Source of the DNA: Devosia aquimaris
GTDB lineage: Bacteria > Pseudomonadota > Alphaproteobacteria > Rhizobiales > Devosiaceae
Reading direction: 5' to 3'
NCBI RefSeq assembly: GCF_020169335.1
Contig: NZ_JAIEZN010000001.1
Location: 1,849,805-1,913,804 of the forward strand
DNA: 64,000 nt
Notes under the pieces: model-generated
The model's database searches: none
What the model was told of the DNA's origin: nothing
Seen by the model: only the letters and a program-made list of their open reading frames with translations
Program-made: the position numbers and the translations under genes
Shown here: positions 34,628 through 43,579 of the stretch, piece by piece
Layout of the letters: each line of letters starts with the position of its first letter
Numbering within the stretch: the stretch's first letter is position 1

Positions 34628-34744
34628 TGTCGCGTTCTATACATCCGGACTGGCTGTGCCTATATTCGCAGGAGAACAAATCAAGATTCGTCAACTGCCG
34701 CGTTGCAGCGCCGGACCCGGCGCGCAGCGATGGAAAGGCCCTTT

Positions 34745-37090
34745 ATGCCCGGTCCAGCCTCCCCTCTCGAACGCCCGACCGCTGGCGCAATAACTGGCCA
34801 GTTCAAGCGCCAGCAGGTGCCGGCCTATCTTGATGGTCTGAACGCCGAGCAGCGTGACGCCGTCGAGACCATTGACGGACCGCTGCTGGTGCTGGCCGGC
34901 GCTGGCACCGGCAAGACCCGCGTGCTCACCACGCGCATTGCCCACATCATCAATACCAACCGCGCCTGGCCCAGCCAGATCCTGTCGGTGACCTTCACCA
35001 ACAAGGCTGCGCGCGAAATGAAGGAGCGCATCGAAAAGCTGGTGCCGCGCCTTGAGGCCATGCCCTGGATGGGCACGTTCCACTCCATCGGCGCGCGCAT
35101 CCTGCGCCAGCATGCCGGGCTGGTGGGCCTCACCAGCTCCTTCACCATCCTCGACACCGACGACCAGATCCGGCTGATCAAGCAATTGCTCGAGGCCGAC
35201 AACATCGACGAGAAGCGTTGGCCGGCCAAGCTCTTCGCCGCCATGATGGATGGCTGGAAGAACAAGGGCCTCTTGCCCAAGGATGTCTCGCCCGCTGACA
35301 GCGGCAGCTATGCCAATGGCCGCGGCGCCCAGCTCTATGCCGCCTATCAGGCCCGCCTCAAGACGCTCAACGCCGCCGATTTCGGCGATCTGCTGCTCGA
35401 ATGCATCCGCCTGTTCAAGGAAAACCCGGATGTGCTGGCCGAATACCACCGCAAGTTCAAATACATGCTGGTGGACGAATATCAGGACAGCAACACCGCC
35501 CAATATCTCTGGCTGCGCCTGCTCGCCCAGGGCAAGCCGGCCGCCGAAGCCAATATCTGCGTGGTCGGCGACGACGACCAGTCCATCTATGGCTGGCGCG
35601 GCGCCGAAGTCGACAACATCCTGCGCTTCGAAAAGGACTTTCCCGGCGCCAAGGTCATCAAGCTCGAGCGCAACTACCGCTCGACCGGCAATATCCTCAA
35701 GGCCGCCTCCAATATCATTGCCTTCAACGAAAGCCGCCTGGGCAAGACGCTGCAGACTGACGTCGCCGAACGCGGCGAACCGGTCGCAGTCACCCAGGTC
35801 TGGGATTCCGAGGAGGAAGCCCGCACCATCGGCGAGCAGATCGAGCAGTACCAGCGCGACGGCGATGCCCTCAACTCCATGGCGATCCTGGTGCGCGCCA
35901 GCTTCCAGATGCGCGAGTTCGAAGAACGCTTCATCACCCTTGGGCTCAACTATCGCGTCATCGGCGGTCCCCGCTTCTATGAGCGCAAGGAAATCCGCGA
36001 CGCCCTCGCCTATCTGCGCCTTGTCGCCCAGCCCTCTGACGATCTGGCGCTCGACCGCATCATCAATGTGCCCAAGCGCGGGCTCGGTGACTCCACCGTC
36101 CAGCTGCTGCACAGCGCCGCCCGCGCCGCCAATGTGCCCCTGCTCTCGGCCATCCGCATGCTGGTGGAAACCGAAGAGCTCAAACCCAAGCAGCGCACCA
36201 CACTGCGCAGCCTCGTGTCCCAGTTCGAGGACTGGTCCTTCCACGCCCAGACCATGAAGCCCTTCGAGCTCGTCGAGCGCATTCTCGAAGAGAGCGGCTA
36301 TACCGATATGCTCAGCGCCGACAAATCGGTGGAATCCGAGGGCCGCAAGGAAAACCTCAAGGAACTCAGCCGCGCCATGGAGGAGTTCGACACCCTCGGC
36401 GGCTTCCTCGAACACATCGCCCTGGTGATGGATCGCGACAGCGCCGACGCCGCCGATGCCGTCACCATCATGACGCTGCATGGCGCCAAAGGGCTCGAGT
36501 TCGACACCGTCTTCCTGCCCGGCTGGGAGGAAGGCACCTTCCCCAGCCAGCGCTCCATGGACGAAAGCGGCCGCGCCGGGCTCGAGGAAGAGCGGCGCCT
36601 CGCCTATGTCGGCATCACCCGCGGCCGCAAGCGCGTGCGCATCTCCGCCGCCCAGAACCGCCGCATCCACGGCCTCTGGCAGTCTGCCATTCCCAGCCGC
36701 TTCCTCGATGAACTCCCTGCCGACGCCGTTGAGGTCACCGACACCGGCTCCTCCTATGGCGGCTATGGCTATGGTGGCGGCGGTGGCGCCAGCAGCCGCT
36801 TCAACAAGGCCGATCCCTTCGAGAGCGTCTATGAGACGCCCGGCTGGCAGCGCGCCCGCGCCAACCAGGCCAATCGCAAGGGTGGCGGCCCGCTCACCAT
36901 CGACGGCGACCTCGTCGCCCGGTCGGTCGACATCGGCAATGACAAATCTGCCTATGCCCTGGGCCAGCGCGTCTTCCACCTCAAGTTCGGCTATGGCAGC
37001 GTCGGCGCCATCGAAGGCAACAAGCTGACGATCGACTTCGAGAAAGCCGGCCGCAAGAAGGTGCTGGACAGTTTTGTCACCAAGGGGTGA
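34745..37090 (+). CDS. uvrD: DNA helicase UvrD/PcrA
   Basis: This is a 781-residue superfamily 1A 3'-5' helicase of nucleotide excision and mismatch repair. Motif I AGAGTGKT is at residues 51-58. Motif Ia is TFTNKAAREMKER, motif II DEYQD, motif III VVGDDDQSIYGWRGA, motif IV NYRSTGNIL, motif V VTIMTLHGAKGLEFD, and motif VI VGITRGRKR. A glycine-rich linker (GGYGYGGGGGASS) precedes a C-terminal Tudor-like segment (GQRVFHLKFGYGSVGAIEG). The ATG at 34745 has GGAAAGG upstream; an ATG five codons earlier lacks one. The stop lies at the edge of a 12-bp hairpin. Confidence 0.95.
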   Translation: MPGPASPLERPTAGAITGQFKRQQVPAYLDGLNAEQRDAVETIDGPLLVLAGAGTGKTRVLTTRIAHIINTNRAWPSQILSVTFTNKAAREMKERIEKLVPRLEAMPWMGTFHSIGARILRQHAGLVGLTSSFTILDTDDQIRLIKQLLEADNIDEKRWPAKLFAAMMDGWKNKGLLPKDVSPADSGSYANGRGAQLYAAYQARLKTLNAADFGDLLLECIRLFKENPDVLAEYHRKFKYMLVDEYQDSNTAQYLWLRLLAQGKPAAEANICVVGDDDQSIYGWRGAEVDNILRFEKDFPGAKVIKLERNYRSTGNILKAASNIIAFNESRLGKTLQTDVAERGEPVAVTQVWDSEEEARTIGEQIEQYQRDGDALNSMAILVRASFQMREFEERFITLGLNYRVIGGPRFYERKEIRDALAYLRLVAQPSDDLALDRIINVPKRGLGDSTVQLLHSAARAANVPLLSAIRMLVETEELKPKQRTTLRSLVSQFEDWSFHAQTMKPFELVERILEESGYTDMLSADKSVESEGRKENLKELSRAMEEFDTLGGFLEHIALVMDRDSADAADAVTIMTLHGAKGLEFDTVFLPGWEEGTFPSQRSMDESGRAGLEEERRLAYVGITRGRKRVRISAAQNRRIHGLWQSAIPSRFLDELPADAVEVTDTGSSYGGYGYGGGGGASSRFNKADPFESVYETPGWQRARANQANRKGGGPLTIDGDLVARSVDIGNDKSAYALGQRVFHLKFGYGSVGAIEGNKLTIDFEKAGRKKVLDSFVTKG

Positions 37091-37117
37091 GCAGCGCCGG
37101 ACCGGCCGGCGCTGCTC
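37089..37117. terminator. Hairpin after uvrD
   Basis: Perfect 12-bp arms (GAGCAGCGCCGG and its complement) have a 5-nt loop. The hairpin overlaps the uvrD TGA. No T-run, so it is a probable bidirectional end shared with the convergent CMD gene. Confidence 0.5.
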
Positions 37118-37141
37118 ATACCCATGCCTATGGACAGCCGC

Positions 37142-37528
37142 CTAAGCCGCCAGTGCGCGTTCAGCAAAAACCTCACGCGCGACCGCGATCCCGTTCAGCG
37201 CCGCTGGAAAGCCGGCATAGACCGCCATCTGCATGATGGTCTCGACCACCTCCTGCTGGCTGAGGCCGACATTGATCCCGGCATTGATGTGTACCTTGAG
37301 CTGCGGACGCGCCGTGCCCATTGCGGTGAGCGCCGCAATCGTGGCGATCTCGCGCGCCCGCAGGTCGAGCCCCGGCCGCGAATAGACATCGCCAAAGGCA
37401 AACTCGATCACATAGCGGGCAAGATCAGGCGCAATATCGGCCAGTGAATCGATCACCGCCTGCCCGGCCTCCCCGTCAATCTCGGCCAGGGCTTTCTCTC
37501 CGCGCGTATATCTGTCGTTGCTGATCAT
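37142..37528 (-). CDS. Carboxymuconolactone decarboxylase family protein
   Basis: This is a 128-residue all-helical CMD-family protein (DLARYVIEFAFGDVYSRPGLDLRAREIATIAALTAMG, then VHINAGINVGLSQQEVVETIMQMAVYAGFPAALNG). The AhpD-type CxxC is absent, so peroxidase reductase activity is unlikely, and it belongs with the gamma-carboxymuconolactone-like branch. A GAGGA ribosome site precedes the ATG. It lies 21 bp downstream of a MerR regulator and shares its promoter, a pairing seen with AdhR-type regulators of aldehyde stress. Confidence 0.88.
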   Translation of the reverse strand: MISNDRYTRGEKALAEIDGEAGQAVIDSLADIAPDLARYVIEFAFGDVYSRPGLDLRAREIATIAALTAMGTARPQLKVHINAGINVGLSQQEVVETIMQMAVYAGFPAALNGIAVAREVFAERALAA

Positions 37529-37549
37529 GGTGATCGTCCTCGTCTCGCA

Positions 37550-37894
37550 TTAGTCGCCATAGCCGGCGATCTTGGCATCGAGAACATCAAGGCATTCCGT
37601 GAGGGCAACCACCCGCAGCGCAACCGCGTCGCGATGCCGGGCCAGCATGGCCTTGCGCTGCCCCTCGGTTCCCGCGCCGGCCGCCCGCAGCCGCGCATAG
37701 TCCAGCATGTCGCGGATGGGCATGCCGGTGGTCTTGAGGTGCCCCAGGAACTCCACCCACACCAGTGTCCGCTCGTCATAGGCACGATGGCCGGACCGGT
37801 CGCGCTGGGCAGCCGGCATCAGGCCAATGCGCTCGTAATAGCGGATGGTGTGGGCCGTCAGCCCGGTGCGTTCTGCAAGGTCGCTGATCTTCAT
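37550..37894 (-). CDS. MerR family regulator, AdhR/NmlR type
   Basis: This is a 114-residue regulator with a winged helix-turn-helix (MKISDLAERTGLTAHTIRYYERIGLMPAAQRD) followed by GHRAYDERTLVWVEFLGHLKTTGMPI. That is typical of the AdhR/NmlR branch that senses aldehydes or nitrosative stress. No C-terminal metal-binding Cys cluster is present, and indeed the protein lacks Cys except one near the C-terminus. It heads a two-gene operon with the CMD protein. A matching 20-bp operator in a 19-bp spacer lies just upstream, so autoregulation is expected. Confidence 0.88.
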   Translation of the reverse strand: MKISDLAERTGLTAHTIRYYERIGLMPAAQRDRSGHRAYDERTLVWVEFLGHLKTTGMPIRDMLDYARLRAAGAGTEGQRKAMLARHRDAVALRVVALTECLDVLDAKIAGYGD

Positions 37895-37921
37895 CGGATG
37901 CCCTGATCTCTCGATTTACCT

Positions 37922-37952
37922 TGGCTACAACTTCGAGCGCACTCTAAGTCAA
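37922..37952 (-). promoter_or_regulatory. MerR-type promoter with operator dyad
   Basis: On the minus strand, TTGACT (-35, 37952-37947) and TAGCCA (-10, 37927-37922) are 19 bp apart, the long spacer typical of MerR targets. An imperfect dyad, ACTT-GAG-GC-GC-CTC-AAGT (37930-37949), sits over the spacer. Confidence 0.65.
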
Positions 37953-38038
37953 GCGACATTCCGCAGCATTGGCGCCGCGCCCCTTACAGTTTGCCGCAAG
38001 CGTCGCTATCTCTTGGCTGTTCCAGCGGAGTTGGCCCC

Positions 38039-38356
38039 ATGATCATCACCACCACACCCTCAATCGAAGGTCGCCCGATCCGCGACTATCTGGGCATTGT
38101 CACCGGCGAGGTCATCGTCGGCGCCAATATCTTCAAGGACATGTTCGCCAATATCCGCGACATCGTCGGCGGCCGCGCCGGTGCCTATGAATCCACCCTG
38201 CGCGATGCCCGCCAGCAGGCCTTTGCCGAGCTCGAAGACGAGGCCCGCCGCCGCGGCGCCGACGCCGTGATTGGCATCGACATCGACTATGAGGTCGTCG
38301 GCCAGGGCGGCTCCATGCTGATGGTTTCGGTCTCGGGCACCGCGGTCAAGCTCTAG
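38039..38356 (+). CDS. YbjQ/UPF0145 family protein
   Basis: This is a 105-residue protein matching the YbjQ family: an N-terminal [11 protein letters not shown] strand, [34 protein letters not shown], and the final [15 protein letters not shown] strand. Members form pentamers, but the function is unknown. The ATG at 38039 has GGAG upstream; an earlier frame extension is rejected. It converges on the methyltransferase gene with a 12-bp gap. Confidence 0.88.
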   Translation: MIITTTPSIEGRPIRDYLGIVTGEVIVGANIFKDMFANIRDIVGGRAGAYESTLRDARQQAFAELEDEARRRGADAVIGIDIDYEVVGQGGSMLMVSVSGTAVKL

Positions 38357-38368
38357 GCGCCGCTGCCG

Positions 38369-39199
38369 TCAGCGGGGCGCGATGCCACGCACCATGCCCG
38401 ACACCTTGGGAATGTGGATGGCGCCGCCACCGTCCACCATGGCCGCCTTGGTCAGCTCATAGAGATGAGCCACGGCGGCAACGTCGGCATCCTGCCCCGG
38501 CGGGAACGAAGTCAGCGCCAGCACCAGATCCTCGGCACTGGTGACATTGAGGTCACCCGCCACCGACGTCATGACCACCTCGTCGAACAGCGCTTCCATC
38601 AGGTCCTTGGCGCGGTTGAGGCCAAAGATATCGGCGGCCGGATCGCTTGGCGCGCCGCCAAAGGCCGCCGCACCCAGCGCATAAAGCGGCGCCATATTGC
38701 CCTCTGTATTGGTCGTCACCGCAACGATCCCACCCGGACGCAACACACGCCGCAACTCTTTGAGCGCAACCGTTGCATCGGGCACGTGATAGAGCATGTG
38801 GCAGGCCAGCACCGCGTCAAAGCTGGCGTCGGCAAACGGCAACTGGCTGACATCGGCCACAACGCCCTCAACCCGCGCATAATGTCCCGCGGCATTGGCC
38901 GCCTTGACCGCGGCCTCCACCATACCGGCAGAGAAGTCTGCCAGCGTCAGATCAAGCTCAGACGGAAAGCCGGCCCTGCCCGCCTCCCATAGCCAGCCTG
39001 GGCCACAGCCGATATCCAGCACCCTGGCGCCTGCTGGCAGATTGGCCTGTTGGGCGATCCAGACAAACCAGTCGGGCCCGTCGCTGCGACCATAGCGACG
39101 GTGCAGATTGGCCCGGGCCTCAAGCTTCTTGCTGTCACGATACTGCCGATCCAGCAGTTCAGATGGATTGACACCAGAACCAACGGTTGCGTTGCTCAT
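38369..39199 (-). CDS. Class I SAM-dependent methyltransferase
   Basis: This is a 276-residue Rossmann-fold methyltransferase of the UbiE/Methyltransf_11 type. Motif I is VLDIGCGPGWLW (about residue 60), motif II region ADFSAGMVEAA, motif IV DASFDAVLACHMLYHV, and post-motif LRRVLRPGGIVAVTTN. It begins SNATVGSGVNPSELLDRQYRDSKKLEAR, with a helical cap. The substrate is unknown. It is divergent from prmA with a 180-bp shared gap. Confidence 0.85.
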   Translation of the reverse strand: MSNATVGSGVNPSELLDRQYRDSKKLEARANLHRRYGRSDGPDWFVWIAQQANLPAGARVLDIGCGPGWLWEAGRAGFPSELDLTLADFSAGMVEAAVKAANAAGHYARVEGVVADVSQLPFADASFDAVLACHMLYHVPDATVALKELRRVLRPGGIVAVTTNTEGNMAPLYALGAAAFGGAPSDPAADIFGLNRAKDLMEALFDEVVMTSVAGDLNVTSAEDLVLALTSFPPGQDADVAAVAHLYELTKAAMVDGGGAIHIPKVSGMVRGIAPR

Positions 39200-39379
39200 C
39201 GCCTAGCTCCTCAAATCTCAGATATCTTGGCGACCCAGTGCCCTCTGCATCGCCGGACCATGAATGCACTTCTGCGGCAATGGAGCAAAACTAGCACAGC
39301 AGAGGCACAATGCGGACGTCTCGGATTGACGATCGGGAGCCGATGGCGCAACAAGGCGAAAAGCCTAGGGAATCCCGTC

Positions 39380-40249
39380 ATGTCCGTCGATCAGCTCACT
39401 GCGCCGCTCTCCAAGGAACAGGCCTATGCCCTGGTCGACGCCGTGATGGAGCGCGACGACCTGGCACTGACCGCCTCGGCGCATGAGAACGAAGACACCG
39501 GTGAGTGGTTTTTCGAGGCCACCTGCGACAGCCCGCCGGACGTGGCCGCCTTTGAGACGCTGGCGCGGGAGATCCTGGGCGGAGAGGTAAGCTTCTCCGT
39601 GGCCCCCATCGACCCCGAGATCAACTGGGTAGCGCGCTCGCTCGAAGGCCTGGCCCCGGTGATTGCCGGCGGCTTCTACGTCTATGGCAGCCACGAGACC
39701 GGCCCCATCCCGGGCGGCCTGACGCCGATGAAGATCGACGCCGCCCAGGCCTTCGGCACCGGCCACCACCAGACCACCACAGGGTGTCTGGAAGCCATCG
39801 ACCGCGTGCTCAAGCGCCGCAAGCCGCGCAACATGCTCGATGTCGGCACCGGCACGGGCGTGCTCGCCATTGCCCTGGCCAAGCGTACCCGGCGCACCGT
39901 GCTGGCCAGCGACATCGACCCCATTTCGGTGACCACCACCATCGACAATGCCGCCCAGAACGGCGTCGGCCAGCAAATCATTGCCTTCCAGGCCACCGGG
40001 CTCAACCACGCCATCATCGCGCAGAATGCGCCCTATGACCTGATCGTCGCCAATATCCTGGCCGGTCCGCTGATGGCGCTGGCGCCCGCCATGGGCCGCG
40101 CGGCGGCTCCCGGCGCGACAGTCATTCTCTCCGGGATTCTCGAACACCAGGCCCGTGGCGTCATCAACGCCTATGGTCGTCAGGGCATGGTGCTGACCCA
40201 GAAGCTGCAGCGCAAGGACTGGACCACGCTGATGCTGGAAAAACGCTGA
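39380..40249 (+). CDS. prmA: Ribosomal protein L11 methyltransferase
   Basis: PrmA (289 residues) trimethylates several amino groups of ribosomal protein L11. The C-terminal catalytic domain is clear: AFGTGHHQTTTGCL, MLDVGTGTGVLAIALAK, VLASDIDPISV, and DLIVANILAGPLMALAP, with the NILA substrate motif. The N-terminal domain is the L11-binding module. The ATG at 39380 has AGGGA upstream. There is a terminator-like hairpin downstream, though its T-rich side faces the opposite strand. Confidence 0.93.
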   Translation: MSVDQLTAPLSKEQAYALVDAVMERDDLALTASAHENEDTGEWFFEATCDSPPDVAAFETLAREILGGEVSFSVAPIDPEINWVARSLEGLAPVIAGGFYVYGSHETGPIPGGLTPMKIDAAQAFGTGHHQTTTGCLEAIDRVLKRRKPRNMLDVGTGTGVLAIALAKRTRRTVLASDIDPISVTTTIDNAAQNGVGQQIIAFQATGLNHAIIAQNAPYDLIVANILAGPLMALAPAMGRAAAPGATVILSGILEHQARGVINAYGRQGMVLTQKLQRKDWTTLMLEKR

Positions 40250-40280
40250 CGCCACAGTCAGCGCCGCAACACCGCATCCC

Positions 40281-40315
40281 GGAAAAGCAAAATCCCCGAA
40301 GCAGGCTTCGGGGAT
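40281..40315 (-). terminator. Terminator of the small-protein gene at 40349-40480
   Basis: A perfect 10-bp stem (ATCCCCGAAG/CTTCGGGGAT) has a 4-nt loop. On the minus strand it continues into TTTTGCTTTTCC. It may also end prmA from the other side. Confidence 0.65.
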
Positions 40316-40348
40316 CACTCAGATCGTCAGCAGTAAACTGCAGCGGCC

Positions 40349-40480
40349 TTACGGGCGCTTGGTGAACGCGCCGATCAGCTGGTGCTGCATGCGATAGCTG
40401 ACCTGGCGGCTCGATTCGCGGCCACGGGCATCGATCACCGAACCCAGCGCCTTGCGAAAATCGTTCTTGCTCTCAGTCAT
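40349..40480 (-). CDS. Small basic protein, 43 residues (paralogue of 40603-40737)
   Basis: From the third of three tandem ATGs (best spacing to GGAG) it gives 43 residues beginning MTESKNDFRKALGSVIDA. It aligns with the next small gene: MT-x2-K-x2-FR(K/R), an Ile-x-Ala/Gly turn, and an R-x-RE stretch, then a basic helix. A clear terminator follows. Family function is unknown; such proteins in rhizobia are often conserved hypotheticals. Confidence 0.65.
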   Translation of the reverse strand: MTESKNDFRKALGSVIDARGRESSRQVSYRMQHQLIGAFTKRP

Positions 40481-40602
40481 CATCATCTCCACGCACTTCC
40501 GACGGAGGTCTATTGCCTGCGTCACAAGCCTATTTAGGCAAATGCTTAGGGTTCGGTTAGTCCCAAAACTGAACACCAGCCCTGCAAGACTCGCAAGGCC
40601 CC

Positions 40603-40737
40603 TTACCGCTTCGTTAATTCGCGGTTCATGGGCTCATGTTCCCGCGCATAGCGGGCGATGTAGCGCCGCGCCTGCATCTCGCGACCGCTGATCATGGCAT
40701 CAATCACGCGCCTGAAAACCGACTTGCCGTTTGTCAT
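40603..40737 (-). CDS. Small basic protein, 44 residues (paralogue of 40349-40480)
   Basis: The ATG at 40737 has GGAGAG at ideal spacing. The 44-residue product (MTNGKSVFRRVIDAMISGRE, then QARRYIARYAREHEP) shares the N-terminal pattern of its neighbour and looks like one basic amphipathic helix. Together they look like a tandem duplication. Whether they bind RNA or membranes cannot be said. Confidence 0.65.
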   Translation of the reverse strand: MTNGKSVFRRVIDAMISGREMQARRYIARYAREHEPMNRELTKR

Positions 40738-40850
40738 GCTTGCTCTCCATTGCTCTGCCACTAAGTTAGGCCCACACAATCGATTGGGCAGGTGTCTGCA
40801 CACAGCCCAGCCATGACCGGAGCGCACTCCGGACCAAGGATAGAGCTTCC

Positions 40851-42674
40851 ATGACGACCAAGACTTTTCCGCCTGCCGTGTTTCAGAGTTTTGATTCCAA
40901 GACCGATTCCAGCCAGGTGCCCCCCCGGCTCGCCGCCTTGCGCGGCGCCATGGCTTCGGCCGGTGTTGATGCTTTCCTGATTCCACGCGCTGACGCCCAT
41001 CGCGGCGAGTCGGTGCCGCCCGGCGACGCGCGCCTGGCCTGGGCCACCGGCTTCACCGGCTCGGCCGGCGTCGCCGTCATCGGCACAAAGGATGCGGGCC
41101 TGTTCGTCGATAGTCGCTATACGCTCCAGGCTCCGGCCGAGACCGACACATCGCTGGTCACGGTGCACGAATGGCAGCAGGGCGGCTATTCGCCCGACCT
41201 CACCCGCTACGTGCCCAAGGGCGGCACCCTGGCCTATGATCCCTGGCTGCACACGCCCGGCGAAGTGCGCGACCTCCAGGCCAAGCTCAATGGCCATGCC
41301 AAGATCGTGCCCCATGCCAATCTGGTCGATGCCATCTGGAGCGATCGCCCCGGCGCGCCGGTCAGTACCATCGAGATCCTGGGCCACAATCGCGCGGGTC
41401 GCGCGGCTGCGGACAAGGTCGCCGATATCCAGGCCCTCCTCGGCCAGGACGGCGCCGACGCTGCGGTGCTGACCCTGCCCGAGTCGATCTGCTGGCTCCT
41501 CAATATCCGCGGCCGCGACGTGCCCAATACGCCCTTCGTGCTGGGCTTTGCCATAGTGCCGGCCACCGGCCAGCCGACGCTCTATCTCGATCCGGCCAAG
41601 ATCACCCCTGAGCTCACTGCCGGTCTCGAAGGTGTCGCCGAGATTGCCGAAAGCGCCGCCTTTGCCCCGGCCATGGCCGCCCTGGGTGCAGCGGGCAAGT
41701 CCGTGCTGGTTGACCCCGCCACCGCTCCCCAGGCCGTTTTGACCACGCTGGGCGACGCCGGCGCCAAGCTGATCGAAAAGCGCGATCCGGTGCTGCTGCC
41801 CAAGTCGCGCAAGAACGACGCTGAACTGGCCGGCATGCGCGAGGCCCATCGGCTGGACGGCATCGCCCTGGCCAAGTTCCTCGCCTGGTTCGACGACACT
41901 GCGCCCAGGGGTGAACTGACCGAGATCGGCATCGTCACCGCGCTCGAGGCCTTCCGTCGCGAAGAGGAGAGCTGCGTCGACGCGAGCTTTGACACCATCT
42001 CCGGCGCCGGCCCCAATGGCGCCATCGTGCACTATCGCGTCACCGGCAAGACTGATCGGCGCCTGGCGCCGGGCGAGATCATGCTGGTCGACAGTGGCGC
42101 GCAATATCTCTCGGGCACCACCGACATCACCCGCACCCTGTCCACCGGCAAGCCCAGCGACGAGGAGCGCGACCGCTACACCCGCGTGCTCAAGGGCATG
42201 ATCGCCATTTCCATGGCGCGCTTTCCCGGTGGCACCAGCGGCGCCCAGCTCGACGTGCTGGCCCGCCAGTTCCTCTGGCAGGACGGCGTCACATATAACC
42301 ATGGCACCGGCCATGGCGTGGGCGCCTATCTGGGCGTGCACGAAGGCCCGATCGGCCTCTCGGCCCGCTATCCCCTGCCGCTAGAGATCGGCAATGTGCT
42401 GTCCAACGAGCCCGGCTACTACAAGGCCGGCGCCTATGGCATTCGCATTGAAAACCTTATCACCGTGCGCGCCAGTGCCGGCTTTCCCGGCTATCTCGAC
42501 TTCGAGACCCTGACGCTGGTGCCCATCGACAAGCGGCTGATCCGCAAGTCCATGCTCACGGACGCCGAACGCGCCTGGCTGGACGCCTATCACGCCCGCG
42601 TCTGGGACGAGATCAGCCCGGCGGTCAAGGGCAAGGTCCGCGATTGGCTCAAGCAGGCGACCGCAGCGCTATAG
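40851..42674 (+). CDS. Aminopeptidase P family protein (M24B)
   Basis: This is a 607-residue three-domain Xaa-Pro aminopeptidase of the APP1 type. Two creatinase-like N-terminal domains occupy about 1-310, then the pita-bread metallopeptidase domain. Metal ligands are visible: MLVDSGAQYLSGTTDITRT (two Asp), HGTGHGVGAYLGVHEGP (His), NEPGYY (Glu) and IENLITV (Glu). It cleaves N-terminal residues before proline, probably in the cytoplasm because there is no signal peptide. It is followed by palindromic repeats. Confidence 0.95.
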   Translation: MTTKTFPPAVFQSFDSKTDSSQVPPRLAALRGAMASAGVDAFLIPRADAHRGESVPPGDARLAWATGFTGSAGVAVIGTKDAGLFVDSRYTLQAPAETDTSLVTVHEWQQGGYSPDLTRYVPKGGTLAYDPWLHTPGEVRDLQAKLNGHAKIVPHANLVDAIWSDRPGAPVSTIEILGHNRAGRAAADKVADIQALLGQDGADAAVLTLPESICWLLNIRGRDVPNTPFVLGFAIVPATGQPTLYLDPAKITPELTAGLEGVAEIAESAAFAPAMAALGAAGKSVLVDPATAPQAVLTTLGDAGAKLIEKRDPVLLPKSRKNDAELAGMREAHRLDGIALAKFLAWFDDTAPRGELTEIGIVTALEAFRREEESCVDASFDTISGAGPNGAIVHYRVTGKTDRRLAPGEIMLVDSGAQYLSGTTDITRTLSTGKPSDEERDRYTRVLKGMIAISMARFPGGTSGAQLDVLARQFLWQDGVTYNHGTGHGVGAYLGVHEGPIGLSARYPLPLEIGNVLSNEPGYYKAGAYGIRIENLITVRASAGFPGYLDFETLTLVPIDKRLIRKSMLTDAERAWLDAYHARVWDEISPAVKGKVRDWLKQATAAL

Positions 42675-42973
42675 ATTGCTTCTCTCATAAGTGGATATGC
42701 GGCTCTTTTGCATCCCTCCCCCTTGAGGGGAGGGAACGAGGGTGGGGGCAAACGGGCACAATCCCCTTGCCTCCACCGCGCGCACCTGCGGACTTTCCCC
42801 AGCTGCTCCACGCCCTCCGTCATTGCCCGGCGCGTCCGGGCAACCCAGCACCAGCATGTGGATCACCCGGACAAGCCGGGTGATGACGCGGCCGGATGAT
42901 CAGGGTTCCGCCTTGCCCGTGCTGCGACGGACGGTCATCCCCCTGCCCCTGATGGGGACATGGGTCGGCCCAC
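42675..42973. repeat. Intergenic palindromic repeat mosaic
   Basis: No gene. Three perfect short palindromes: CCCTCCCC-CTTGA-GGGGAGGG (42714-42734), TTGCCCGG-CGCGT-CCGGGCAA (42823-42843) and ATCACCCGG-ACAAG-CCGGGTGAT (42862-42884). The first two types resemble dispersed intergenic repeats common in Rhizobiales genomes. Dispersion here cannot be checked from one window. The first may double as the end of the upstream transcript. Confidence 0.6.
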
Positions 42974-43468
42974 TCAGTTGCGCAGCGGGTCGTAGATCAG
43001 CGCCCAGCTCAGCAGCCAGTGATCCTCGTCACCCAGCGAGGCGACGTCATCGACCTTCCAGCCGCCGTCCTCGCGCACGGCGGCAATGCTGAGCAGCCGC
43101 GGATGGTCGAAATTGTGGTAGCTGACATTGACCAGCGCCCGGTCGCCGATCAGCACCGGCTCGCCGATGCTCACATCGAACAACAGGGCGGAAACATCGG
43201 GCAGGAACGGATTGAAGCGCGGCACCGGCTGGATAGCGTCTGGCCGGGCGTCATCATCGCTGAGCACGCGGTTCTCGCTGGCCTGCTCGAAAATGGCCTT
43301 GAGGCGTTGTGAATAATAGACCGAAGGGTCGCTGGCCATGACGCCGGGCTGGTATTCGGCATAGATGGCCGTCACCAGCGCCTTGGGGTCGCTGAACTCG
43401 GCGCCTTGAGCCAGCGGGGCGGCGGCGAGCACAACGCCCACCGCCACCAGAATTTGAACTGCGCGCAT
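42974..43468 (-). CDS. Secreted DUF3828-like protein (first copy)
   Basis: This is a 164-residue exported protein. The ATG at 43468 has AGGAGGT and starts a signal peptide ending near AQGA. The mature part opens DPKALVTAIYAEYQPG and ends VREDGGWKVDDVASLGDEDHWLLSWAL. The upstream gene repeats both motifs (DLIAAIYEPY, FEDGGWKVDDLAS). This is the pattern of DUF3828-type periplasmic proteins. Function is unknown. It follows the other copy at a 111-bp gap on the same strand. Confidence 0.72.
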   Translation of the reverse strand: MRAVQILVAVGVVLAAAPLAQGAEFSDPKALVTAIYAEYQPGVMASDPSVYYSQRLKAIFEQASENRVLSDDDARPDAIQPVPRFNPFLPDVSALLFDVSIGEPVLIGDRALVNVSYHNFDHPRLLSIAAVREDGGWKVDDVASLGDEDHWLLSWALIYDPLRN

Positions 43469-43579
43469 CCGCGACCTCCTGATTGCTAACCCAAGGGCTA
43501 GCCAGAACGCACGGCGCAAACATGGTCGGCTGGTGGCCGAACTGCGGCTGATCCATTACAGTTCGGCAAGCTGGTCTGC

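Noticed and set aside
34668..34690. Possible LexA site upstream of uvrD (GAAC-N7-GATT)
   Set aside because: Only one half-site matches, and no other supporting repeat is present.
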